A stretch of 64,000 nt of DNA from NCBI GenBank assembly GCA_964019165.1, contig OZ025281.1, positions 13,007,558-13,071,557 of the forward strand, written 5' to 3'. Below, piece by piece: positions 38,685-50,227 of this stretch. Every line of letters begins with the position of its first letter. The first letter of the stretch is position 1. Below the pieces are notes generated by a model. The model ran no database searches, had not been told where the DNA came from, and worked only from the letters and a program-made list of their open reading frames with translations. This stretch comes from Mastigias papua. Lineage: Eukaryota; Cnidaria; Scyphozoa; Rhizostomeae; Mastigiidae. Position numbers and translations under genes: made by a program.

Positions 38685-38790
38685 ATCATCATCATCGTCG
38701 TCATCCCCATTGTTATCGTCATCGTTGTCATCGTCGTCGTCGTCATCGTCGTCGTAGTCGTCATCGCCATTGTTATCATCGTCATCATTG
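38613..38790. repeat. TCATCG/TCGTCG trinucleotide-type repeat
   Basis: Imperfect run of TCATCATCG and TCGTCG. Read on the minus strand it is poly-Asp, but it sits between exons 11 and 12 and lacks splice sites, so I call it a repeat. Confidence 0.88.
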
Positions 38791-39165
38791 TTTTCCATAC
38801 TTAGGTTTACAAAAATAAATGATGGTTAATTACTGCTAACTACAACCTACTGTTTACACCTTACGAATGGTAACAAAACTATTATTACATACATAGAATA
38901 GCTGTGTACCATGTTTGGCATCAAACCTGTACTATTAAGTCGTACATTGCCTAAAGGCCCCCACTTAGGTCTATTTTTCCAAATGAAAACCTGATGGCGC
39001 CATTGATACAATTTCACTTTCAAAGTGAGGAATGACACTACCTTCAAGATTCCATCTCTAAAGCATTCTGTCCCATATCTAATAACCCTGTGCTCAACAA
39101 AGTGGCCTGTTTAAACCTAACTAGTAGAAGTTGTAGCTTTAAAACTCCCGACAATATATCTCTAC

Positions 39166-39510
39166 CTTGATGTTTTTCTCATGCTGCTCACATTTCGAAG
39201 GCAGCGCACTGACAAAACTCTGCTTGCCAAGTTCATCTCCTAAGAAATCGAAAAGGTCTTCAAGCTTCCTCTCCAAATCGTCAAATGTTACCATCTCTGT
39301 TTTTACATTGATCATATGTCGCCGGAGATCTGAAAGCTTCTCATTCAAATTGCTCCATGACTCCTTCGCAAACTCAGTCTCACTTTCCAGCGTCTCGATA
39401 TCAGCTATCGTCGCGGCTTCGAAATCCTCGCAGATGCGCAAAAGCTCATCATAGCGTTCATTAACTGTGTTGTAAGTAGCCTCCACTTGTTCAAACTCTC
39501 TGCTAAGGTC
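39166..39510 (-). CDS. Exon 11: spectrin-type repeat
   Basis: 345 nt, 115 codons, phase 0/0. Starts DLSREFEQVEATYNTVNERY after CCATCAG. ESWSNLNEKLSDLRRHMINV is helix A with its Trp. In helix C, Phe-Leu (LFDFLGDELGKQSF) replaces Trp-Leu. The donor is AAG|GTAGAG. Confidence 0.88.
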
Positions 39511-40539
39511 CTGATGGAAAACAAACAATTTATAATCAGTTATTTTTCACTCAACCAATTCAACATTTCAAAATAGTACGCTGACTCACGTTATTTCACT
39601 TATAAGAAACTACATGTAGAAGACTAAAATATATACACATTTTCTCTACAAGAAAAAAGTTAACAAAAAATCACATGGCTCAAGCTCCAAAGTTCATCTT
39701 CATACGTGCCAAAAATCGATACTAGCTCATTCTTTGCAAGCTCCTATACAAAGATAAAAACTTCTCCTTGATAATCTTGAACAGCAAAGATCAAACATTT
39801 GTATAACAAATGATGGAAAGCTCTCTTAGCTGTTCTACTCCAGTAAGCCTAAGGAAATCTTGGGGAAATTTCGGCTTCAATTTTTGGAAAAGTTAAGAGA
39901 ATTGAGGCTTAGATAAACAAATGGTTGTCTCACAAAAAAGGTGTATGGAACTAGCACTACAAAAGGCAAAATTCCTACGGAACTTGCGATGTCGAATATC
40001 TTTATCGCTGCCGAAAACTAAGAATTAAGAAGCTAGCTCCGTTAACTGTAATTCTACGTATTCCACGTGACAGTCCTTCACAGAGGGGTTTGCACGAAAA
40101 CTTAGCACATCCCAAGTATCCTTGCATTGAGCTAGATTCCTTAAAAAAACAATTTTAATATTAAGAATGCTCATATACTGTGTCGTTCTTGGCCCAGAAA
40201 GGTTATTTAGCCTCCACCGAGTCATTTAGCCCATAGTATTTATACTTTGAAGAAATGAATTACTTCAAAACACAAACAAGGCTAAAGAAAACAATACCAC
40301 ACGAACAGCTAAAGAAACACCACAGGATTGGTAGCTCCACAAATATTCTTGAAATGGGGAAAGCCTTTCATTGCTCGACTTCCATCCGCTATGCACTAAC
40401 AAACCGAGGTATGAGAGTACAATGATGACGAAAACTAAGTATCTGGAAATGTAGATGGCCCTGTGCTGAACTACCAAAAGAGCTGCCGAGATGGCAATTC
40501 ATTCTTTGAAATTGCCTTAGCCAGTTTTTGTTACCTCTA

Positions 40540-40716
40540 CTAAGATAAGCTTGGCTGAGGTAGGTCAGCAACTGGACGGGAGACTAAACCAACTCGCTCT
40601 GGCATCCTTCGGAAGGAAAGTACAACTAGGGGTCCCATGCCTGGATGCGGCATGCAAAGTAGGCCTAAATTAGCTGAAAATGCTAGATATAACAGCCCGT
40701 TCAAAATAAAGTAAGC

Positions 40717-40752
<36 letters not shown>
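40540..40752 (+). mobile_element. SINE-like repeat, copy 1 (5'-truncated)
   Basis: Shares AAGATAAGCTTGGCTG, AACTAGGGGTCCCATGCCTG and GCTAGATATAACAGCC with the copy at 48593. Contains GGACGGGAGAC, close to the 5S rRNA internal control element GGATGGGNGAC. It ends in a pure CAA repeat. Orientation is antisense to the host gene. Confidence 0.72.
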
Positions 40753-40761
40753 ACTACAAAC

Positions 40762-41088
40762 CTCGACAACTCTTTGCTGCTGCACCAGTTGTTCTTGGTC
40801 ATTCGCAACAGGTAAAATAACATTCAATTCATTGTTTGCAGTCTTTAGCCAGGACAGCAGTTCTGCGAAGGCGTCACTAAATTGCTGGCAAATGGGCAGC
40901 ACCTTTAGCATGCATTCTTGCCTCGTTTTGACTTTGAGACTTACATCCTTCCACCTCCTTTCAATATCCGATATCCTACTTGAAAGCAAGTATTTCTCAT
41001 TGTCCTCGACAACCTGAAGCTGACTAGTACCTAGGCTGATGAAATGCTGCACAACCGCCTCGAAATTGATGACATCTTCGTATATCGA
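40762..41088 (-). CDS. Exon 10: canonical spectrin repeat
   Basis: 327 nt, 109 codons, phase 0/0. It is one of the clearest repeats: SIYEDVINFEAVVQHFISLG opens helix B, SRISDIERRWKDVSLKVKTR carries the helix-A Trp, and FSDAFAELLSWLKTANNEL the helix-C WL. It ends QQQRVVE with donor GAG|GTTTGT. The CAA-rich tail of a SINE-like repeat ends about 9 bases beyond the exon. Confidence 0.92.
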
Positions 41089-42031
41089 CTGAAACAAAAG
41101 TGACTCAATCATGGAAAACATGGTTTGATACCGTCATTACTAACAAGCCCTGCATACTCCAAAAGAACGAACGTATTAGAAGGAAGTACTATAACTTTAG
41201 TTTAAAATACAAACTACAAGGGCTAATCATGAATTTTCCTAATGCCTACTTCAATCCCCCTTAAAAACGCCTTTCCATCCAAATCTATTATATCTGAATA
41301 CCTGATGATTCACTTCCTTCCAAAACATATTCTTTGAAAGCACATACAACTACATTTTTCATGCGACTTTGCGCACTGACTGTTTCATAAATAACTAAAT
41401 TCAGATGTAGCATAAACTAATATGCCTGAAATGAACCATCGATAAATATCAAACCTTAAAAGCATCTTCGAGAGAAAGCAAAAATACTGCATACATACAT
41501 CCCTACATTAATTGAAAAGTTTGTCTATAGATAGTCTATCTCTCTCTGAGAGAGAGAGAGCTCTTAACAACGAAATGCCAACATGTTTCATATTCTACAA
41601 CTGCAAACTAAAGTATATGTAGAGACAGCATGCTGTTCAGCGAATTCACTGACCTCAATGAGCAATATGACACATTAGTCGAGGATTCGTTCGAAATCAT
41701 CGTTCGAAATGTAGATGTTCTGGGCCTATCTGGTAACTTTAATGATGAGGGAAATGTCCACGTATCAAAACAGTAAGAGGAAAATTCTATATGAATCAGT
41801 TTTTGCTGAATTCATTATGAATTTGAAGTTACATAAAGACTAAATTGCCTGTTCAATAAACGTATACGAGCTACACCAGCAAAAAGATGGCCCAGTATTC
41901 TCCCATCCTCGAACTCCTCTTGTTACATTTACAATGAGACTTCGTGGTCACCATTCCCGGGCTCTTGGTTTGATCACAGAAAACATCTCACGTACCACAT
42001 ACACTTGTTCGACAAAACATAAAACAATTAC
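41089..42031. other. Intron between exons 9 and 10
   Basis: About 940 bp AT-rich, with a CTCTCTGAGAGAGAGAG palindromic spot near 41540. No gene seen. Confidence 0.75.
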
Positions 42032-42373
42032 CTCATGGTTCGCTTTCTGCTGTTTTAGAATCAAATAATTAGCAGATACTGGTGTCTGTCGAATAACCTT
42101 AGCCTCTATCTCCGGTAGTCTCCTAGTGATCTCTTCATACGAGTCCTCAAAATTACGCCCACTAAGAATGGCCTGCTGGCAATTTGACTGCTCCAAAAGA
42201 AGCAGCTCCTTTGTTCGGCTAGCCTCTTTCTTGAAAGTCTTAAGTTGTTTTTCCTTCTTCTGGCATTCCTTCAACCATGAAGATGTTTTGCCGGCATTTG
42301 ATCGCACACGGACGACAATAGTCTGACAGATCTCGATATTTTCCGTAATTTCGATCAGAATGATTAGAGAATC
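42032..42373 (-). CDS. Exon 9: spectrin-type repeat
   Basis: 342 nt, 114 codons, phase 0/0. It opens DSLIILIEITENIEICQTIV after GTTTAG, then TSSWLKECQKKEKQLKTFKK. The second half has GRNFEDSYEEITRRLPEIEA and ends with the loop RQTPVSANYLILKQQKANHE, the PVSA-type turn frequent in spectrin-like rods. The donor is GAG|GTAATT. Confidence 0.88.
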
Positions 42374-43575
42374 CTAAACAACAACAAATAACAGATAAAT
42401 CGAACGAACATGAAAATAATACAAGAAAAAGATAAAGCAAGAAAACCAAGCAACTCAAAAACTTTTTTAAAGGACTAGATTCAAAAAGTAAAACATGAAT
42501 CCCTGGAAAATCAGCGCTCTCTTTTAGTAGGATTAAATTCCTATTTCTGACAATTTATTTAAGTATTGTAAAGTAGTTTTTTATCTTAGCTGAAAGTTGC
42601 ATTTCGTGTATAAACAATTCAAATATGAAATACGAATAAGATAAACAGCACAGCAAGACGTATGGTCTTACTAAATTTCCATACGGGACGGGTCATTCAC
42701 TACTTGTGGGGAGGGGGTGGAAGACATTCTCATATATTTGATGGAATTTTTGTCCCTCTCTCAGATTTCTGCAAATATTTTGATCCCCACTCCAGGATTT
42801 CAGAAAAAACTCCATAGCCCTTCTCTTGACATACTCTTTATTTTTCGTCCCCCCTCCCTCTGAGTGTGCAGAATTTCGGTCCCCTCTCCCAGATGTCTTC
42901 CACCCCCTCTCCTAGAAGAATTAATGACCGGTCCCTAAGTCTAAATTCAAAATTGGTAATGGAATATGCTTAATCTATACATGCAAGTGAGGCATTCATA
43001 GGAAAACGCAGCTTCATAGTAAACAGTTGAATTAAAACGACGACAAAAAGGATATATTATTTTCCAGATATTCAATGTCAGATACTGATCAGACACAGGT
43101 GACGCTAATCTTTGCTATATATACTAGGCACTAAATCATAATCGACACTATTCTTTGATTTCAGATGTTTCCGACAAATTCTGGGATCCATAATTAGTGC
43201 TAATTTGCATAAATAGATAAATGGGCTTATATATCAAGAAAGAGGTAAAAAAAATGAATAAGGCAAGTGAAGGGGTAACAGACAAAATAAATAGAGTGGA
43301 TACTATTCGAGACTTCAATAAGCTAGAAAACCTAGTAAGTATAGTTCAATCAAGGTAAAAATTGGCTTTACCCACCCACAGACCCTCATGAGCGTACGTA
43401 CTTTCTGGACGGCCCCTATATATACTTATATACAAAGCTATTTAAAGATTCCACCAATCTTGCGTGGGACCAACTCAAAACACGTGCGGTATCCCCTCAT
43501 TATCAAACAAATAATATAGTGGCTCAAAAGTTCAGCTCTATTTGATGTGGGATTCACGTTCAATACAAAAATTAC
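42374..43575. other. Intron between exons 8 and 9
   Basis: About 1.2 kb with the foldback element at 42685-42935; otherwise no signal. Confidence 0.75.
42685..42935. mobile_element. MITE-like element, 251 bp, ~45-bp inverted ends
   Basis: The left end GGGACGGGTCATTCACTACT pairs with the right end (reverse complement GGGACCGGTCATTAATTCTT), and both continue into GGAGGGGGTGGAAGACA or its kin. Flanked by TA on the left and TA on the right, as expected for a TA target duplication. Confidence 0.8.
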
Positions 43576-43905
43576 CTGAATAAGATCGAGGTCTCTTCTT
43601 GCCACAACAGCGCTCCTACTTTTTGACTCTTTCAATGTTTTCAATGTACCTTCAACTTTCTTGTATCTTTCTTCGTTTGTCCGTTGGAGGCGATCGAATT
43701 TCTCCGAATCTTGTAAATCTCTTGAAGTAGTAGTTTCAACGGTTTTCAGTCGGCCCCTTATACTCAAGTACTTATCACTACTTAGTTTGCTCTTCCTTGC
43801 GACACCAGCGACAGGCTTTTGTCCCAGATATCTCTCAAGATCTTTAACTGTTTCGTCAATAACCACTAGCCTGGCTTCGTTGCGATCAAAAAGATCGAGA
43901 GTTAC
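43576..43905 (-). CDS. Exon 8: diverged spectrin-type repeat
   Basis: 330 nt, phase 0/0. It starts VTLDLFDRNEARLVVIDETV after TTTTAG. It is rich in Lys and Arg and has no Trp: helices are suggested by RGRLKTVETTTSRDLQD and ERYKKVEGTLKTLKESKSR only. The call rests on length, phase and position between clear repeats. Confidence 0.82.
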
Positions 43906-44415
43906 CTAAAACAGAGTGGCAATTATTTGCGACACTGCAAACCCACTCGCAACTTAGATGTGCAATTAAACGCAACAAACTGTATCTTTGTGTAATAACG
44001 ATAAATATGTCTGCCAAAAGAAGGCAGCAGCTAAGCTATTCCCAAGATGTTGTTCTACGCTACGTAATGGTTTCAAGTTCAGGAGCACGACCATTTCATC
44101 AAAAATCGAAATGGTCTTGCAATGTCTCATCAGAAGGTAAAGCATTATTGAAGGAAACTAGATCCCTTAAGCACATTGCCTATTGCACTTTCCGTGTGCT
44201 ATTGCTAAACTCAGAGCCGGGGGGGGGGGGCAGAAAATTAAGATAGGACAATAAATCATATACCCAATCTATTAGTTACCCCTCCCCCTGATAATGAAAT
44301 TCCAAAAACAAGCAAAGATCGCTGTCAGCTGGGGATGGGTGTTACAAATATTAAAACAGCCTAATAAGCAAAGGTGAAACAGTAACTCAATCAAGTAGGC
44401 AAGAGATTTACTTAC

Positions 44416-44745
44416 TCTCAGTTGCTTCAGATGAACGTGCCCCTTCTCCACGTCAAACACACCGGGAGGTGTCGAATTGAGCATCTTCTCTCCCTGTGTT
44501 ATCACTTCGTTGATAGAGTGAATGCTCTCGCTATGATCTGAGACAATTGTCAGAACTTTCGATACGTTATCACGATGTTCCTTCACTTGCATCGAAATGA
44601 TTTCCCATTTGGAACTGACGGATTCTATTGATTTGGCTAACTTTTCTTTCTCTTTCCATGACTTCAGTTGAGCATCTTGTTCTTTACTGCTCTCCATTAT
44701 CAGTGTGTATACTGGCTCGTGCTGTAGGACATCTTCATAAATTTG
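44416..44745 (-). CDS. Exon 7: spectrin-type repeat
   Basis: 330 nt, phase 0/0. The start lies upstream of the first Met in the frame: acceptor TTTGTAG, then QIYEDVLQHEPVYTLIMESS, the typical helix-B opening also seen in exons 10 and 26. KWEIISMQVKEHRDNVSKVL is the W-containing helix A. The donor AGA|GTAAGT is a near-consensus site. Confidence 0.88.
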
Positions 44746-45130
44746 CTACAAAAACCAACAAATAGCCCAAACTAAAGCCAACTACAACTACTACAATGGT
44801 GGGCTCTTGGGGAGGTGAAAGGTCGTAGTCGCCCCCCAAACAATTCAAGAAAAGTGAGAGCAAGCTGATGAGCTAAAAATGCACCTAGAAAGGATTTAGA
44901 CTGAGCCCTACACGAAATGGACATGGCTGCAACATTGATTAGGACACTACACTCACTCCTACATTACACTGTGGTGTTGCCTTCTGAAAATGTCACTTGA
45001 TCCTTATTTGATTTGTTCCTCTCAAATTCACGCATAACTTCGTGCTAGGGATACAGGCACAGTGCAGATTTTCCTTACCTGCGATGTTCGCATGCAAGAG
45101 GCTAGAATTAATAACGATAAAAAGATATAC

Positions 45131-45383
45131 CTCCGCTTTCAGCATCTGGCTTTCGATTTCATTTGCATTTGGTGAAATCTGCTTCTGGTTGTCAAAATTC
45201 TTCTTCGCTCTTTTCAGCCATTTTTCAAACTGCTCCAAAGATGTCATGAAATCTTGATGCTCGGACAATCTAACAATGACCCGGCTCTTCCTAAACCGTA
45301 TGTCCTCAGTGAATCGTGCCATAAGTGACGTGGTCAAAGCCAATTTTTGCATTATAACAGTGGCAGTAGATTGGCGTCTCCCT
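45131..45383 (-). CDS. Exon 6: rest of a spectrin-type repeat
   Basis: 253 nt. It begins with one base completing an Arg codon from exon 5 (acceptor TTTGCCAG). Reads GRRQSTATVIMQKLALTTSL, and later SLEQFEKWLKRAKKNFDNQK with the helix-C WL, then ISPNANEIESQMLKAE, the loop and next helix. The phase-0 donor is GAG|GTATAT. With exon 5 it makes 117 codons, about one repeat. Confidence 0.85.
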
Positions 45384-46327
45384 CTGGCAAACAAACAAAT
45401 CTTTGTTCTCATAAAAACACTTAAACTACGTGTCAATGTTTAACATACTCTTCTTTCTCTTATATTGGATTTATGAACACTAAATTGCACAAATGTATTA
45501 AAATCTCTAAATTAGCCCCTCTCACCATTACACATCTTTTCTTTTTAGCCATCCAGACGAGAGAGAATTCACCAAGTGAAGGTACAAGAATGATGGTACA
45601 AAAATCCCTGTGAATGAGAACTATGTACCCAATATATAAGGAAAGATGGGTGAAGTATATCCATTCTATCCACGCTAATAGATGGATCTCTGTGAGAATC
45701 AAAACGTTCGCATAACTCCATCACTTCAGCCTTTCACTTTAACAGGATCGTTTTCATAACAGTACTGTGTAGTTCATTTCTAAGGAAATGTTCTCACTAC
45801 ATAATATAGTTTATTCTAGATGAGAAGTACTAGTTAGAAGTGACTTTGTTTATCGTTGTCCTCGTCCTGTGACGAAACGCACTTGACCACTCAACTGACA
45901 AACGTTTGCAAACAAGCCCCTCTTTCTAGATCCTTCCCAATATCCTATACGAGAGGTGATGTGAAATACAACAGGAATATTTAGCCATAAATAATCACAT
46001 TATTTTCCTTCTCTTTTTTCTGACTTCACGTATATTAGAGTCGCCATTTTCATGTATAGTTCTAGTTTCTTGACATTGAAGAGCATCATTTACTAAATAG
46101 TAAATAGCTTATTCATACTGGCCTTTCTAAATTAGTCCCTCTTTTTACAAAGCCCTTTTTAGCCCCTTCTAGACGAACTAGACAAATGAAGATTAACTAA
46201 TGCCGTCTTGGGCTTGCCAAAACTTATGCGGTAATTTCACGTCCAAACACAGGTGCCTGTGCTGGCACCAAAAGCGTTACGAATCTACGCGATGGCGTAC
46301 CGAAAATATGACGCAAAGACAGCATAC
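45384..46327. other. Intron between exons 5 and 6
   Basis: About 940 bp, AT-rich. I see no coding or repeat structure that I can name. Confidence 0.7.
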
Positions 46328-46425
46328 CTTGCATCGACCGAAGTGAGAGTCTGGCAGAGCCATCTGCCATTTTCTTCAATTGAAAGTACTAATAACCTCT
46401 GATCATCGACTTCTTTCTCCAGGAT
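46328..46425 (-). CDS. Exon 5: short exon with an ENGRWL element
   Basis: 98 nt, too short for a simple ORF search. I support it by the acceptor TTTTATAG before 46425, an open frame (ILEKEVDDQRLLVLSIEENG, then RWLCQTLTSVDA), and the donor GCAAG|GTATGC. It starts in phase 0 and ends in phase 2, and exon 6 starts with the single base that closes this codon. Its RWL segment matches the start of exon 20 (TEDGRWIV), so it probably encodes a helix A before a helix B-C in exon 6. Confidence 0.75.
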
Positions 46426-47439
46426 CTATAAAACGCATCGAATTATTAGTGAGCTACTGTCGTTTGAAAGCGAGGTATGCTTGCAAGCGTGATTGAAGAT
46501 GCGAATGACACAAGAGATAACCAAAAAAGTCACACGTGCCTCGCACGCCTGCTATGAAGTATACCCTCTATTCAATAAGAAACAAACTTTCTGCTTCTCA
46601 GTATCTCGTCAAATCTATCTTCAACTGTTTCTAAATGCGTCTTAAAACTATTCAACTTTCAAACAACACAAGAATCATAAGCAGCTTGTGCAACCAGTGG
46701 GGCAGCCAGGATAACCTAAATAGGGAAATAGCATAAAGGGGGGTCTGGAGCATAGCTCCAAGAAAAGCTTAAAGCCACGCCCTTTAACTTGGCTTGGAGT
46801 GCATCTCCCAAACATCAAGCTTGCTACTTTCAAAAAGAAACCTTGAAAATGTCGTGGAAGTTATTTTACCAAACAAATAGCTTTGACAATACTTCCCCAA
46901 AGATAAGGCGGCAAATGCGTCACTACATATCTCTGTGGCCATGCCACCGAGTGAGAAGACGAATAGAATGTTCAGGTTCTGTGAAGTATGCAATTGAATT
47001 TAGAACTGATTTCGAATTCAAATCTGGAATTTGATGTTCCAACTGATTTCATGAACTTTCAAAGTTACACTGTGCACAAAGTGAATCATCTTAAAAGATG
47101 AGGTTTCAATTTTACGTCTGAAGTTTAACCTGCCTATTTTTCTTACATTTTTCTTAATTTTGCCAGATCTGAGCTTCAGGTTTCCCACATACTTATTTCT
47201 TGTACGAAAACAAGTATGCCTGACGGACTATCGTAAAGAGGCCCCAAGAGGATTGTATATGTTGCATAGCTCATGCTCTGATTTTTAACAATTTAGTTTA
47301 AATTTAGTGACGAGGAAATCAACAGAATCTCAGGACTTTGCGCGCTATAAAATCTCCTCCCAGACCCCTTGTTCTTTGTCAGGCAGGCAACTGGGACGTC
47401 ATATGCCCTAAAACAGACAATGAGATTCAAACCGAGTAC
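46426..47439. other. Intron between exons 4 and 5
   Basis: About 1 kb. A segment near 46690-46800 (CAGTGGGGCAGCC..GGGGGGTCTGG..) looks like decayed repeat sequence; no gene. Confidence 0.65.
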
Positions 47440-47769
47440 CTCAAATTCCGCTAAAATCCTCCTCAAATTGTTTGGGTTGTTATCAAGCTGTTCCTCAACT
47501 TCCAGTCTTTCTTCAACCTTCGGATACCACGCTTCAAACCTTTCTACGTCTTTGTAAAACTGCGATGTTCTATCATACTGCTTCTGGACCTCATCAAAGT
47601 ATTTATTAAGCCCCCTTTCCCTTTGCTCGTAGACTTCTAGAACCATCTCTGCATGGGCATCAGTTTTCTTCTTGTCAAGGACATCGTCTCTGAAAAAGGC
47701 CAACTTCTGAAGAGCGGTCTTTGATTTTCCTATGTTTTCTGAAGCACTAGTGAGGTCTTCTTCCAATGC
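47440..47769 (-). CDS. Exon 4: spectrin-type repeat
   Basis: 330 nt, 110 codons, phase 0/0. It begins ALEEDLTSASENIGKSKTAL and contains YEQRERGLNKYFDEVQKQYD and then FEAWYPKVEERLEVEEQLDN, where the Trp takes the place of the helix-C WL of canonical repeats. It ends AEFE|GTACTC. The start is supported by ATTCAG directly before 47769. Confidence 0.87.
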
Positions 47770-48886
47770 CTGAATGAAGAGGTTTCAGACTTATTAGCTT
47801 GCCAAAAATTCTTCATAGCAATTCAAAATACAATGACTGAAAACAGATAAAAATTTAAGATTCCAAGATTTCCATGACACTAAAGATTTCAAGTTGGAAC
47901 CAAAACTGGTAAAACAGATGTTTGCGTGAATAACAAAAAGACAAAACGATGAATGATCAAACAAATCACAGAATAAGGGGGATGTAAATATTTAGGAGAA
48001 AACAAGAACCCATAAATTTTCATAAGATAAACATAAGATAAATCTAATCACACGCGGAAACTTTAATTAGCAATAGTAAATTAGACTAAAACTGGCGATA
48101 ACAAATCAAGATATTTTTTTATCTTCAAAGATGTTCTGACATTTTCATTTAAATTCACCACGCTCCTTAGGACTTGAATTGAATTGATAGACTAACTAAA
48201 ACTAGGACGACAAATTAAATTAGCGACAAATTAACGGATGAAACCCGTTCTGCACAATTTGCTTATATCGAGTTCGAAAATAAGTGACCATGTAGTATCA
48301 ACTTAAAGCCATTTTCATCAAGTGAGTTAGAATGCCAAATGGGGCCATCTGACGGGGGGTGGGTAAGGGGTATTCCCAACTTCAGTGAAAAAGATACTGT
48401 CTATGAGGCCACAATAACATACTCTGTAATTGTCCACACGGTACAATGATATCGTAAAATCGTATTAACTTGAAGGGGAATATAGGCGTTGCAGTACGTA
48501 TAAAAAACAAAGGGATGGGTAATACTCAGGTATAATATTATAAAATAAAATGCCAATTTAATCTATATCAATAAATTAACAAATAACAACTTGTGGGGTG
48601 AGTGGCCAAACGGTTCAGCTGGCTTCCGCTAGCTAGCTGAAGATAAGCTTGGCTGTGTTAGGTCGGCAACTGGATGGGCGACTTTCCAGATAGAAGACCA
48701 AAGCAACTCACTCCGCCTTCCCTCGGAAGGGATGTTAAACTAGGGGTCCCATGCCTGGATGTGGCATGCACAGTAGGCCTAAATTAGCCGAAAATGCTAG
48801 ATATAACAGCCTACTCAAAATCAAGTAAACAATAACAAAACAATTCAATCAATAGTCAAAACACATTATAAATGGAAATAGCCAAC
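47770..48886. other. Intron between exons 3 and 4
   Basis: About 1.1 kb AT-rich; its 3'-gene... lower-coordinate part has no signal, and the SINE-like copy 48593-48850 fills the end near the donor of exon 3. Confidence 0.75.
48593..48850 (+). mobile_element. SINE-like repeat, copy 2 (longer copy)
   Basis: Begins GTGGGGTGAGTGGCCAAACG; TGGCCAAACGG fits a tRNA-type box A. From 48640, AGATAAGCTTGGCTGTGTTA, then GGTCGGCAACTGGATGGGCG(AC) follows the order of 5S rRNA box A, intermediate element and box C. After a body shared with copy 1 it ends in an A/C-rich tail. Probably a Pol III-derived SINE; whether its head is 5S- or tRNA-derived is open. Confidence 0.72.
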
Positions 48887-49216
48887 CTCAATTTTAGTCA
48901 ACTCTGATTCAAGGACTTCCAAATTCACATCAATATTTGGTTTATCGTGTAAAACATCGTCAATCCTGGAGCTGACTCTCTCAACTTCATTCAGACTCTC
49001 TTGCAAGTCTTTTGCAAACGGCTCTATTTCCATGATGAACTCTAACCCTTCTGTGGCACGTTTCTTGATGCGATCAAACTGCAAAACAACACTCGATATC
49101 TCTGTCTTCACCTCTGTCTTGCTAGACTCGGGTATCTTCATGTCTTTCACCAACAGCAATGTTTGATCCAGTTTCTCGCATGTGCTTTGGTGCTCTGAAA
49201 TGTCATCTATCATTCC
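48887..49216 (-). CDS. Exon 3: spectrin-type repeat
   Basis: 330 nt, 110 codons, phase 0 at both ends, starting GMIDDISEHQSTCEKL. It has the heptad-like pattern of helix B, a loop, then helices C and A (VVLQFDRIKKRATEGLEFIM). The usual tryptophans are missing: Phe stands in the first position, and no W is present in the exon. The donor is GAG|GTTGGC. Confidence 0.85.
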
Positions 49217-49551
49217 CTGAAAACCAACCACACTTTAATCATCAAATATTGAGATATCGGTACTTCACACATATCCTCAAAATCTTTGCCTGCTTTCAAC
49301 TTGCTAATTTAATCAAATCTAATACTAATTATAATAGGATGGTGTAGGTTTACAATCATAATCTCACATATTACGATACCCTTCAAAAACACCAGATGCA
49401 GCCCGATGACAGGAAAAATATGAAACTGAAGGAATCAGCTGGCAAATATTTGGTTCTCCAAAGCTAACATATACACCGCTGTCTCTTGGAGCATAAAGCA
49501 CATCTGCTTTACAACAGCACAATACCCCTACATAAAGTAATAAATTTCTAA

Positions 49552-49958
49552 CTACTGCAGGCTCTTTGGTCTATAATAAGTGGGTAACCAAAATAAACCG
49601 GGGGGGCTGGATTACACTGGGTGCTGGAATGTTGAAATTTTAAAATTTTAAAAATTAATAGACAGGAGGGCTGGAATAGACGGAGGATTGCAATAAACGG
49701 GGGAGAGTGTTGGAAATTTATCATACTTATGTTTGATTACTAAAAATAGCATCGACACAATGCACATATTGGCCTCAGAAACCTTAGCATCATATAACAT
49801 CGTCATCAAATTAAAGCGCGAAAATGTTTCTGTCTAAAATATCTTTGTTATCTTCCATGCCCTGGTTTCCAAAATTAAAAACCTACCGTTCTAGGAGGTT
49901 GGAGCAATTCCAAAAATTAACAAATGTCCCCCTCGTTTATTAGAGGCCAAAAAGTAGT
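49552..49958. mobile_element. Possible inverted-repeat element
   Basis: CTACTGCAGGCTCTTTGGTC..AATAA at the left resembles the reverse complement of the right end, CTACTTTTTGGCCTCTAATAA. GGGGGGCTGGATTAC and GGAGGGCTGGAATAGAC recur inside. The match is loose. Confidence 0.4.
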
Positions 49959-49971
49959 AAAACATGACAGT

Positions 49972-50183
49972 CCTGGAGCAGGTGGGGGCAACCTTCTAAG
50001 CGAGTGGGCCAGATTCATCAAATCATCTTGTCAAGCGAGCTAAAGGTACACTAAACTAAGTATAATTTGCATTAGTCAGGCCGTCGTGAATCTAAATTAC
50101 TCCACTACATGCGGGCCACAAATATTCTTATCGCAGGCTGGATGCTGGTCCGCAGGCAGAAGGTTGCCAACCCTTGTCCTAGA
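49972..50183. mobile_element. hAT-like MITE, ~212 bp
   Basis: The left end CTGGAGCAGGTGGGGGCAAC(CTTCT) corresponds to the reverse complement of the right end, CTAGGACAAGGGTTGGCAAC(CTTCT), followed by GCGAGTGGGCC and CCTGCGGACC. The GGTTGGCAACC type end is common in hAT MITEs (from memory). It lies 44 bases from the exon 2 donor. Confidence 0.62.
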
Positions 50184-50227
50184 GCAAAGCCAGTTGATTT
50201 GTAATATTGTTGTGTAACACCAAATAC

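Larger units (their letters stand above)
49217..50227. other. Intron between exons 2 and 3
   Basis: About 1 kb, mainly two adjoining inverted-repeat elements (49552-49958 and 49972-50183). Confidence 0.75.

Noticed and set aside
38559..38798. Poly-Asp minus-strand frame
   Set aside because: Translation of the TCATCG repeat; no splice sites in phase, and exons 11 and 12 join directly.
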